From positions 50,582,111 to 50,646,110 of the forward strand of contig NC_041003.1 of the NCBI RefSeq assembly GCF_004193775.1: 64,000 nt of DNA, written 5' to 3'. This DNA is from Glycine soja. Its lineage: Eukaryota; Streptophyta; Magnoliopsida; Fabales; Fabaceae. Below the pieces are notes generated by a model. It was not told the DNA's origin and did not search any database. It saw only the letters and a list, made by a program, of their open reading frames with translations. Positions 1-9,808 of this stretch are shown here, one piece after another. Each line of letters starts with the position of its first letter. Position 1 is the stretch's first letter. A program made the translations under genes and the position numbers.

Positions 1-908
1 AAACCTATCTCATTAATAGGTTGTATTTATAAAATTGTGGCAAAGTTGTTATCTGGAAGACATAAGAAGGTGCTGCCAACCATAATAGATGAACGTCAAA
101 CTGTTTTCATGGAGGGTAGGCATACGCTGCACAACGTGGTTATAGCCAATGAAATCATGGAAGAAGCAAGAAGGTATAATAAAAGCTTCCTAGTATTCAA
201 AGTTGATTATGAAAAGGCATATGATTCAATGTGCTGGGATTTTCTTCTATATATGATGAGACGAATGGGCTTTTGTAGCAAATGGGTTAGATGGATTGAA
301 GGATGCTTGAAATTAACCTCAATATCTATACTGGTTAATGGGAGCCCCACAGATGAGTCCACCCCTCAAAGAGAGAACTCAAGTAAGGGGACTCATTAGC
401 CCCATTCTTGTTCAATATTGTAGCAGAGAGTTTAACTGAATTGATGAGAGAAGCCCAAGAGAAGAATTTGTTTGAAGGTTTCTTGGTAGGAAGAAACAAT
501 GTGGACATCAGTCTATTACAATATGTTGATGATACGATTTTCTTTGGGAAAACATCGATGGCAAATGTAAAAACAATCAAGGTGATGTTGAAGCGCTTTG
601 AGTTGGTGTCGGATTTGAAGATAAACTTTGACAAAAGCAAATTTTGGGCGATTGGAATGTCTAAGCAATGGAAGCATAATGCTGCCAGCTATCTAAATTA
701 TAGATTGTTGTCAGTACCCATTTCTTATTCGGGTATCCCTATTGGGGAAAACCCAAGTTGTAGTGAAACATGAGATCCAATTGTCAAGAGATGTGAGAGA
801 AAATTGTTAAAATGGAAACAAAGATATCTTTCTTTTGGGGGAAGGGTGACTTTGTTAAAGTCAATCCTGAACTCAATTCCTATCTTTTTTCAGGTTTGTA
901 AAGAAGGT

Positions 909-1261
909 TTTTTTTTTTTTTGGAAAGCAAAGCTATATTATATTAATTAAAACAGTACCAGAGGTACTACAAGATACATGAATAGAGTCCTATAAATCAT
1001 GAGAAAAACCGCCCTACACAAACAGCACCCTACTAGGGATCACACTAGCTAAAAGCTATAGACATTCCTGAAGACCAGCAGTGGAAAGGAGTCTTGAAGT
1101 CTTTTTCCCAACCCCTCAGCCAAGTCCATAAAAGGAATAAGATGCTATCTGTCAACTTAGAGATGTCAAAGGATTGATTATGGAAAATCATATCATTCCT
1201 GAGTCTCCAAATTGAGTTTGTAGCTGCTACCCACCACATTTTCCATCTTTTGTTAGAAGCC
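909..1261 (-). mobile_element. 5'-truncated LINE fragment nested in the larger LINE, with 14-bp TSD
   Basis: On the minus strand this encodes only the last part of a LINE ORF2 (the SIWRLRNDMIFHNQSF region, ending at WSSGMSIAFS), then a short 3' UTR and a poly-A tail that reads as the T-run at 908-920. It is flanked by a perfect 14-bp direct repeat, TTTGTAAAGAAGGT, at 895-908 and 1262-1275. Removing the insert and one repeat restores continuity of the host LINE (the VKKVVDRLVRLQRWF region). Severe 5' truncation, poly-A and a TSD of this length are the signature of target-primed reverse transcription. Confidence 0.92.
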
Positions 1262-1828
1262 TTTGTAAAGAAGGTGGTGGATAGGCTGGTGAGGTTGCAA
1301 CGCTGGTTTTTGCGGGGGGAGGGGGGGGGAACGGGTAAATTGGGAGACAATTTGTCTCCCAAAGGAGAAAGGTGGCTTGGGCGTCCGGGACTTGGTAAAA
1401 TTCAACTATGTTCTACTTGGAAAATGGCACTGGAACTTATTTCATCACCATGGAGAATTGTGGGTGCAAGTTTTGGACTCCAAATTTGGAAGTTAGAGGA
1501 ATTTGGATGAGACAAGAAGGAACAATAGAGAGCCTCTTTGGTGGCGAGATTTAAGCATTATTTGCAACTCGACTGAGGAGGGGGGGCTAGTTTAAAAGTG
1601 GGACAAATGGAAAATTGGATGTGGATCAAAGGTGAAGTTTTTGGAAAATGGGGTTTCATTGTTGGAGAAGTACCCAAGAATGTACCGCATTTCTCAACAG
1701 CAACAACAATATATCCAGTAGCTAGGAGTGGCAACAAACGGAGATTGGGAATGGCAGTTCCAGTGGAGGAGATTATTTTTGGAGGGTGAGATAGACATAG
1801 CTGCAAAATTTATGGAGGATATAGAGGG

Positions 1829-1992
1829 CGAGCCCTGGTGCAGCGGTAAAGTTGTGCCTTGGTGACTTGTTGGTCATGGGTTCGAATCCGGAAACAGCCT
1901 CTTTGCATATGCAAGGGTAAGGCTGCGTACAACATCCCTCCCTCATACTTTCGCATAGCGAAGAGCCTCTGGGCAATGAGGTACGTAGTTTT
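1829..1992 (+). mobile_element. Au-type tRNA-derived SINE nested in LINE, with 9-bp TSD
   Basis: The head carries pol III promoter boxes: A-box-like TGGTGCAGCGG near 1837 and B-box GGTTCGAATCC near 1878. The body has the features of the angiosperm Au SINE family (AACAGCCTCT, GCGTACAA, then GCGAAGAGCCTCTGGGCA) and ends in a short T-rich stretch. TATAGAGGG is repeated exactly at 1820-1828 and 1993-2001. Excision rejoins the host LINE codons (..EDIEG LTV..). The family name is from memory of the consensus, not a search. Confidence 0.87.
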
Positions 1993-2839
1993 TATAGAGG
2001 GTCTAACAGTACAAGTTCAGCAACAAGACATTTGGATTTGGGAGGGGGACCCAAGTGGGAGCTACACAGTGGGGAATGCTTACATGTTGCTCAATCGATA
2101 TATGATAGATGAAAATCATGGCGGAGCATTTACTGCTCTATGGAAGCTAAAAATCCCAAGTAAAGCATCACACTTTGCTTGGAGGTTGATTCAGGATAGA
2201 TTGCCAACAAAAGTTAACTTGAGGAGAAGGAACATGGAACTGAACGATGTCTGCTGCCAATTTTGCAGAATTTGCAATGAGGATGCATCTCACCTTTTCT
2301 TTAGTTGTGTCAAAATCATGTCACTATGGTGGGAAACATTGTCTTGGCTAAACACAGTGGACGTCTTCCCGGAAGTACTGAGAGAGCACTTCCTTCAACA
2401 CTCCTATTGCAATCTCAATGGTATCAGACTACAAAGATGACAAACTTGGTGGATTTCTCTGACCTAGTGTATGTGGTACCATAGGAACAGGATAGTCTTC
2501 TCAAACAAAAGTTTCAACAATCAAAAATTGATGGATGATGTGTTATTTTTCTGCTGGACATGGCTTAAAAATATGGAAAAAGGATTTGACATTCCTTCCA
2601 TTCCTGGTCTAGCAACATCAGGGTTGGGTTTTGTGTTCTGGGGGATTGGATTATAGATTTTTTGTGGTTGGGATCCTAGTTTAGATACAGATCTATGGTT
2701 GCCTAATACCTGCACTAAAGCTTGTATTAGGACACCATAGCTCCGCACATAATGACTCTAGGATGTATATACAACTTTTCCACTTGTACTGATTTTATTA
2801 TTATATATAATATATACATATTTTTTGCCGATAAAAAAA

Positions 2840-3137
2840 GAATTGTTCGTGTTATTTCTGTCTTTCACCAATCTAATATTTCATTTGGGAGTCCTTGATT
2901 TCACTTGACCTTTGAGTCTCAATCTCTGTTGGTATTGTTAGCTCATCACTTTTTATTTGAATGTCTCTTTGTTGATATTAAGTTTATAACAAAATAGTAG
3001 ATGATATCATTATGGATCTACTTTCTATTTTCTCATCCTTATGAAGCATTTTGTAATGGCTAAAATCGTACAGTGTCCCACATTGTTGATTCTTTTGTGG
3101 ATCACCACTTCTTGTTGACTAAGTTTCTCTTGTGCAG
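2840..3137 (+). other. Putative NPC1 intron sequence
   Basis: No coding signal seen. The sequence is T-rich and ends in a good acceptor (tgtgcag) directly before the first NPC1 exon in the window. Confidence 0.5.
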
Positions 3138-6100
3138 ATGGATATTTTTCCGTACTCAGTGTTTTATATCTTCTTTGAACAATACCTGGATATATGGAAG
3201 TTAGCCCTGATCAACATTACCGTAGCACTAGGTTGGTATTCCAAAACAGTTTAAATAACGCATATTCACACAGGATGACATAATTGTTTGTCAACCTTGT
3301 TGTATAAGCTGGACTGTCTGTTATAATCCTTCAATTTCCCTTCCTGTTTGCAGCTTATATGTTGAAATTTGAGCCTTTATTAAGATTTATACTTGTGTTC
3401 TTGGCTTCAAACTTTTAAATTCTATCTCTATGGTCTTTGATGGAGTACTCTGTTGTCTTATCGACGTCAAACACTTTATGTCTTCCACTTGGAAGATATA
3501 TAACATCTTTCTGTTGCTTTTTATGAATGAAAGATTTCAGTATCGGGATTTAGACTACATATTCATGGGTAGTACTTATTTGCCACCCTCTTGATATTTC
3601 TGATTGGACCAAAATTGGAAAGTGAAAATCTAATTCATGTCTTCTCAGTTTTATCCGTGTTTTGTTTCCCATTTCTCGTACATAGATTTTTCAACTATTA
3701 CTTGTGTGAAAATGTATCATATCAAGCCTGTCTTTCCTGAATCAAATTCATTTGTCATCAAATAACTTATGGTGATGTAACAGGTGCTATTTTTGTTGTC
3801 TGTCTGATCATCACATCCAGGTATACTTGAGCCTTGTTTATTTCCACAAATACAGTCCAATTGAAAATTTGTTCTCTCCAGTTCAGGATTAAGTGTAATA
3901 TTCTTTTTCTGTTTGCTATTAAATGCAGCGTGTGGAGTTCAGCAATCTTATTACTTGTTCTGATCATGATAATTTTGGACCTCATGGTAACATTTATCTT
4001 AAAGTTGCAAATTTATTTCATCTTTCATTTGCTTTCCCTTTTGGTATCCTGTTTATTACCTCTTAGTTACAGAATGAAACAAACGAAGTTTGTGACTCCT
4101 GCAGGGTGTAATGGCAATTTTGGGTATTCAACTCAATGCGGTGTCTGTTGTAAACCTTATTATGTCAATAGGAATTGCTGTGGAGTTCTGTGTGCATATA
4201 GTACATGCATTCATGGTTAGTCTGATCCTCTGTTCTATAAATTGACAGGTCCTTCCCGTAGGGTATGGAGGTCTTTTTGAGGAAACAGTGATATTTGTCA
4301 ATGTGGCACTTTATAATTCCTACTTGTTCGTTAAGGAAATGGGATTATGGGGAATTGGGGATTACTATAGCATGTGAAAAGTGAAATTCAACCTGCTTTG
4401 TCACCAGGGGAATATTGACACACTGATTAACTCAGGGAGACCTTTATGCAATTGAACCACCTGTCTTTTGGTGACTATGCAGTACCCACATTTTATGATG
4501 ATCTGGTATACATGTGTTCACAGGTAAGCTTGGGGGATAGGAGCCAACGAGCAAAGACAGCATTGTGTACCATGGGGGCTTCTGTATTCAGGTTGACTAT
4601 ATGTATTGTCGCATTTGGAAACATCACGGATTGTAATATTTGTAGCCTTGGACTGAGTGTAGCCCACTACATATATAAGTGTGAGCATATCAAGTGAGAC
4701 TCGTTCTTCTTTGTTGTACCAGAACAAATTTTGACCATACAATCATATATGGGAAAATTTGTTCTCATGATAACAATTGAGAACGATTCTCACCTGATAT
4801 GTTTCCTATGCATTATATTATTATAATTTTGGGTTTGGGCCTAATTACAAAATCAGCTTGTAAGGAGAGGATCCCCACACACACAAACTTTTATGCATTA
4901 TTTTGGCTATATCACCAGTCAGTGGGATCTTTAACACCCTCCATCACGCTGAGGACCGGACATCTATGAGTGGTCCGATAACAACCCGATAAACCTAACA
5001 ACAATTGCTAAGATAGGTTCTCATTTTTTTTTTAATCAGCAAAAGTAGAATTGTATTATATATATAACAGCACAAGTTGTACTAAATGATTACAGAGGGT
5101 CCATTTTAGGTAGACTATGGAGTCCTAATACATATGTAGCAACATGAATTAAGATACCATAGTACCTACAGTATGCTAAATACACTATTACCCCCACTCC
5201 TATTTATATCCCCCCTCATACCATAGTACCTACAGTATGCTAAGATAGGTTCATACCATCTTAAAATTTAGGTCTACACTATAGGCTCTGATACTATCTT
5301 AGAATTGGGTTTGTGAGTAAATAATATGGTAGGGGGCTCAATAATGGAATAAGGATAGACCCTTTTACCATCTTAGAATTTTGAGTTTGGGCCTAATTTA
5401 ATCTCACAAAACCAGGTTGTAGGTGAGGTTAGTGGAGTACCCCCTACTTGTATACACTATTTTGGTCATATCAGTAGAGTGACAAAACTTGAGGACTTTC
5501 GGTTGACAATCCCTAGCCACATGTGGTCAATGGTAATGATGTTCTAGGTGAGGATGCTGCTTGTGTTCCTGGGTGATATATACTATAAACCTAGTTGGAG
5601 GCCACTTACTAGGTGGTATGATACTTGGTATTTTCGGAACAAGTTTATAGGTTGACAGGGCCACTAAGGAGGATGTTGCCTGTGTTTTGTTATTGAAGGA
5701 GGCACTAGTTTCCTAAGTTTTTGGATGAGATCAGCTGAGTTATTGAGGGAGGCCACTACTTGAAGCATCGATACTTTTTTTTTTGCTATAAGTAAGATAT
5801 CTCTATAGTCGGAAGCCATAAGACTAATCCCATAGGTCCCATAGGACATAGAGATCACCAAATTGGATTTTACCTCTCCCAACAAAGTCTTTTCCATACG
5901 CACGACCTAGGAATCGAACCCCAATTAGCAGCATGTTTGAAGAACTTAACTATCTACCAATTGTGCTGGACCTTGTTGGTTAAAGCTCTGATACTTTAAT
6001 TTGCTCCATATATCTGTATTTGATACCAATACTTTTGGATACTTCACCAATATTTATTTAAAAGTATCCAAGACTAAAAAAATTGTACATGTTATGTCTC

Positions 6101-7594
6101 GTGTGGCTGTATGAAAATCCAATACAGCTACATGAGACATAGAAACATATATACTATTAAAACATAAAAGCATTGTCCCTTAATGCATAAAAAATGGTAA
6201 TTGTCCTTTTTATGGATGATTTTAATAAAGGAATGAGACGTATGGTATTATTCCTATTTATGATGATAATGATTTATATTTGATTTTGTTTTTAATTATG
6301 TCCAAGAAGAATGTTCTTAATTTGAATTTACAAAATTGCAATTATATGTTTATTATGTTTTATGAGTTTTTGTATATATCTAAATATGTATTTTACACGT
6401 ATCATATTAAAATAATTGTACCACGGTAACCACTGTATTGGATACGTATTGTATTGGATATACATATCGTATTTGTGCACCAACATGTAACATAAGCTAG
6501 GGTTAGGGCTTGTACTAGTAGTACTAAAACTTGGTCTTTTTAATGGTATAAATAGGTGCATTCGTATTTGTGCGTGACATCTTATCATCAATCTCAAAAT
6601 ACATTGTTTGCCATCATTCGTTCTTTTCCCTTTTTCTCATCTAAACCCTAAAGGTTCGGCAAAGATGAAATGTTATGTGCATGATTGGACTTTGTGAAAA
6701 TTTCCTCTTATTGTAGTTATTTAGTAGTGTAGCTTTGGTATAACTCTTGATCTGTTGTCAGAGAATTGATGCAGATGTACCATTTATAACAAATTACAAA
6801 AATGATTTGAATCGTGTCTGAATTATTAGTGTCTGCTTGCACTATTATTTTCTTGACACTTTCTTTTTTGTATTATTTATCTTTGTTTGGTAGTGGAATC
6901 ACACTTACAAAATTAGTCGGAGTCCTCGTCCTTTGCTTCTCAACATCAGAAATTTTTGTGGTATGTGACATATCACCCTTGGCTCCAACGCTTGATTGTC
7001 TGCTCAAGAAATGTTAAAGTAGCTTTTGGGTCTTTGCAGGTGTATTACTTCCAGATGTATCTGGCCTTGGTTATCATTGGCTTCTTACACGGTCTTGTGT
7101 TTCTACCTGTAAGTTTGTGGTTTTTGGTGCTGCTCTATAAAGTATAAAATAACTAGCTTTTTCATTAACGTCATGAAATAGGTTTTACTCCCTTTCCATT
7201 TTGCAAGTTTTAATTATTGGTCACACTTGGCACTCAATTTCACAATGTGTTCAACAAGCCTTACACGTGACATAGTCATTAATCAATACAATCGCCAATG
7301 GGATTAGTTCTGCCGGTAGGAATGAAAGCACTTTACCTGTACGGCTTAGGTTCAATTCCTACTACCAGCAATCCTCTTTGGTGGGCAATCTGTTAACACT
7401 TAGCACCACTGTAAGCCCTTGCTGAGGCTTGTGGTATGTTTTGACCTTATATAGGACAGCCTACCTTCCCCCTAAACCTTTTTGTACCAAAAAAATGTGC
7501 ACAATAACTAATTAGGAAACATCTCACATTTCCTGCCCTTTTTTTTCAGGTGGTATTGAGCTTGTTTGGTCCTCCGTTAAGATATAGTCATTAA
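3138..7594 (+). CDS. NPC1: Niemann-Pick C1-like sterol transporter, C-terminal exons (partial gene)
   Basis: Eight coding exons with GT-AG borders join without a break: 3138-3231, 3784-3820, 3929-3986, 4105-4215, 4524-4591, 6894-6960, 7040-7108 and 7550-7594. Together they give 549 nt, or 182 residues plus TAA. The product matches the last RND/patched-type membrane domain of NPC1: it starts at [20 protein letters not shown], passes [21 protein letters not shown] and [18 protein letters not shown], and ends [17 protein letters not shown]1 family members move sterols out of the late endosome or vacuole lumen through a 13-helix membrane protein; plant homologues also affect sphingolipid balance and growth. 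The piece here covers roughly the last four or five membrane helices. The N-terminal sterol-binding and luminal domains must lie left of the window, beyond the LINE. No disabling change is seen, but expression of a full gene cannot be judged. The 2.3-kb intron 4592-6893 is full of repeats. Confidence 0.88.
4820..5660. repeat. Diverged duplicated intergenic-type repeat inside NPC1 intron
   Basis: Two loosely similar stretches, at about 4826-4950 and 5370-5490, share the order 'tttgggcctaat', then 'cttgtaagg' or 'gttgtaggtgagg', a CCCC run, and 'attttggtcatatc'. The order resembles a common legume dispersed repeat that ends near a 'gtgggatct' motif, but I cannot assign it to a class. The first stretch is followed by the LINE tail at 5021-5237. 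Confidence 0.4.
5021..5237 (-). mobile_element. 217-bp LINE 3' tail with 15-bp TSD
   Basis: The insert begins with a T-run (the poly-A of a minus-strand insertion) and holds only LINE-type 3' UTR, similar in layout to the end of the LINE at 2700-2839. It is flanked by TGCTAAGATAGGTTC at 5006-5020 and again at 5238-5252, a perfect 15-bp duplication. A 26-bp internal sequence (ending GTACCTACAGTATGCTAA) occurs twice, at 5154-5179 and 5218-5243; the second copy runs into the right-hand TSD. Confidence 0.85.
5778..5982 (-). mobile_element. tRNA-derived SINE, minus strand
   Basis: Read on the minus strand there is an A-box-like AGCACAATTGGTAGATAG and a B-box GGTTCGATTCC about 35 bp later. A body of about 130 bp follows, then a poly-A tail (the T-run at 5775-5784). 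Flanking 15-mers at 5763-5777 and 5983-5997 agree at 12 positions (AAGC...GATACTTT) and look like an aged TSD. The tRNA-like head could be mistaken for a tRNA gene, but there is no cloverleaf. It lies in the NPC1 intron, antisense to the gene. Confidence 0.7.
6495..6655 (+). promoter_or_regulatory. Promoter-like module inside NPC1 intron (tentative)
   Basis: A canonical TATA box (TATAAATAGG, 6546-6555) is followed about 95 bp downstream by a telo-box-like CTAAACCCTA (6641-6650). A reverse telo-box, AGGGTTAGGG, lies near 6498. This layout is typical of plant 5' regions or of an LTR U3/R segment. No coding exon follows that would explain it. It may be a relic of a retroelement or an alternative transcription start; low confidence. 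Confidence 0.3.
7266..7497 (+). mobile_element. SINE-like element in last NPC1 intron
   Basis: The segment begins with GATTAGTTCTGCCGG, has a B-box-like GGTTCAATTCC near 7350 and ends in an A-run (ACCAAAAAAA, about 7488-7497). This is the plan of a plant SINE with a tRNA-like head and A-tail. I did not find a convincing TSD, so the boundaries are approximate. Confidence 0.5.
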
Positions 7595-9808
7595 GGAGCA
7601 GCTAGAAGACATGCCTTCTGCTTCATCAGAACAGCCTCTAATTAGATGAAAGTTAGATTTTAATTACGCTGATCACATACTTAATGAACAAGAAAAAATG
7701 TTTTGATTATAGAGGATTAATAGTATCTTTTGACTTTTAGATTGAGAAAGTTCATTGCTTATATATCTGAACATGGTCACGGAGAAACTCTGCCAGTTTT
7801 TAGTCATTTCTGATGTTTGGAAGGTTTGATCATCAGAGTTACTGTGTATATAATGCCGAGAACATTTCCTGATATTTGAAGCAAATATACCTTTATAATT
7901 ATTAATATACTTCTGTTTTTTTTTATTAATTGACTACTGTTATCATTCTTAAACAATATGCGGGTACCACTCATCAAAAAACAATATATGATTAGGAGAG
8001 AGAATCAATTGATATAGAGGATTGTTTCACTTTAATAAATAATTTACCTAGCAAATTATGTAAATGTGACTACCATATCATCACTTGAAGGACTAAAAAT
8101 AATGATAATTTTTTTAGAGATTAAGACTAAGGCCTATCAAACGTTTTTTAGGAACCAAAAGTGAAAAACGTGGTAAAAAAAAAAGAATTTTGTAAGTCTA
8201 ATAATAAGTCTAAAAAAAAGAATTGTGTAAGTCTAATAATAACTTTAGTGTAACTTAATCTATTTATGAATACTTCTATTCTTAAAGTACTTTTATCAAA
8301 ATAAAACTTGTTTTGATGATAATAATCAAAAACACTTTGAAATGTATAATTTACTCAAATGGTTATAGATTTTATAATGTGATATTAATATTATTTATTT
8401 TACTATTTTTAAGTATATTTGAATTGATAATATTTTAACGGGAGCACAATAGAAATTTTCCTAATTTTTTATTTAATAAATTAAACTTGATGTTGTATCT
8501 TAAAAAAGAGGGAGATCAAATGACACAAAATAATTACACCATGTAAAATTATGTGTGAACCCAAATTTAACATGATCAATAAATGGTGGCACCTCTGATA
8601 TTTTAATATTAAAAAAGAATAGCTGATCGTATCGTCTCATGATATAATTTTAATATTATGTTTGAATCCAAATCTAACATAATCAAGACCAAGTAATATG
8701 TGGGACAAGAATAGGTTAATCCGATTTAATAACATAATATATTAATATTAAAATTATATATAATTAAATCGTTCAATAAAAGAATTATACAGTTTAAGTA
8801 AATATATACTTTATAATATATTTTTCAAAATAAATAATATCATTTTTTATATCTATATATAAAGGGAATAAAGTATTTTGATGTATACATTTTTATGCCT
8901 ATTTTATCTTTATAACTATATCCATAAGTTATTATTTTATCTTTACAATTGTCTTCACAAATCACCCACTAACTTCTATTATTTTTTTATTTAAAAAAAG
9001 CATGAAAAAACAGTTAGACACTCCTGTTCCCCTAGTAAACAATAAAAGGGTTATACAAAATATTATTTGTTAAACAAAAGAGTTTTATTATTAATACATT
9101 ATTATTATTATTGAGAAAACTTGTAAATTTAAAAAGAATATAAGACATGAGCTTTAATAATAATAGAGATTATTAAAAAAAATCTATTTGAAATTTCAAA
9201 TTCTTTATCATTTGTTAAAATTTATTGAAAATTTTGAAGTTATAAGTTCAGCGAGACTCATAAAGATTAAAAAAATTATAAATTTTTAATAAACTTCAAT
9301 CAATATAAAAAAAAATATGTTCAATAGAATGTAATTGAAAATGTGTTGGTAGCCTTTGTCCATGGCATTGAAGTTTAACAACACGAGGGCAATGATGCTG
9401 TTCTATATATGGCAATCATGTAAAAATTCAATTGAATTCCTTTCCAAAATTTCAAGTTTATTGAATCATTATTCTTTAAGAAATCGAGCAGCAAGCAGTT
9501 TCAAGAGCTGACTTAAATCCCTTCCAACCCCACACCATTTCCTTTCTATGCAACTATATATGAATTTTCGTTATATATAGCTGGGTGGATAGTTGGTGGA
9601 GCAACTGATATGGAGCTTGTGAATAAAGTGTAGGTAAGGCAAAGTTAGCATTTTAATAAGAAATTAAGAGAAGTAACAAATATAAATAAAATGGTTCTCG
9701 TCTCATCTCATAAGCTGGATGGGGTCTAACAAGTAAAAGCAAAACAACAGCAATACAAATGTGACGGTACAGATAGAGAGACGCCTAGGATGGAAACGAA
9801 GGTGTTAA
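7595..9808. other. Intergenic: NPC1 3' UTR, AT-rich spacer, NLP 3' flank
   Basis: The first 200-300 bases are probably the NPC1 3' UTR. The rest is very AT-rich with no coding signal. A short tandem duplication of about 45 bp (AAAAGAATT..GTAAGTCTAATAATAA) sits at 8176-8243. The two genes are convergent here. Confidence 0.6.

Larger units (their letters stand above)
1..2839 (+). mobile_element. Decayed LINE (L1/RTE-like non-LTR retrotransposon), 5' end off window
   Basis: Remnant of a plant LINE ORF2. From 37 to 775 the broken frames encode the reverse transcriptase palm and fingers, with FKVDYEKAYDS near 200 and the catalytic YVDD near 520. Around 2130-2340 lies the C-terminal zinc-binding RT region (ALWKLKIPSKASHFAWRL, then CxxC and HLFFSC), and the protein tail ends near 2656. 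The element finishes in an AT-rich 3' UTR and a short A-run at 2832-2838. The frame is broken near 400, near 890 and by stops, so it is dead. It hosts two later insertions, at 909-1261 and 1829-1992. It lies on the same strand as the NPC1 exons downstream and probably sits in an intron of that gene; this is inference, because the upstream exons are not in the window. Confidence 0.9.

Noticed and set aside
1837..1890. tRNA gene suggested by A- and B-boxes
   Set aside because: No cloverleaf and no acceptor stem; it is the head of a TSD-flanked SINE. The same applies to the boxes at 5778-5982 and 7266-7497.
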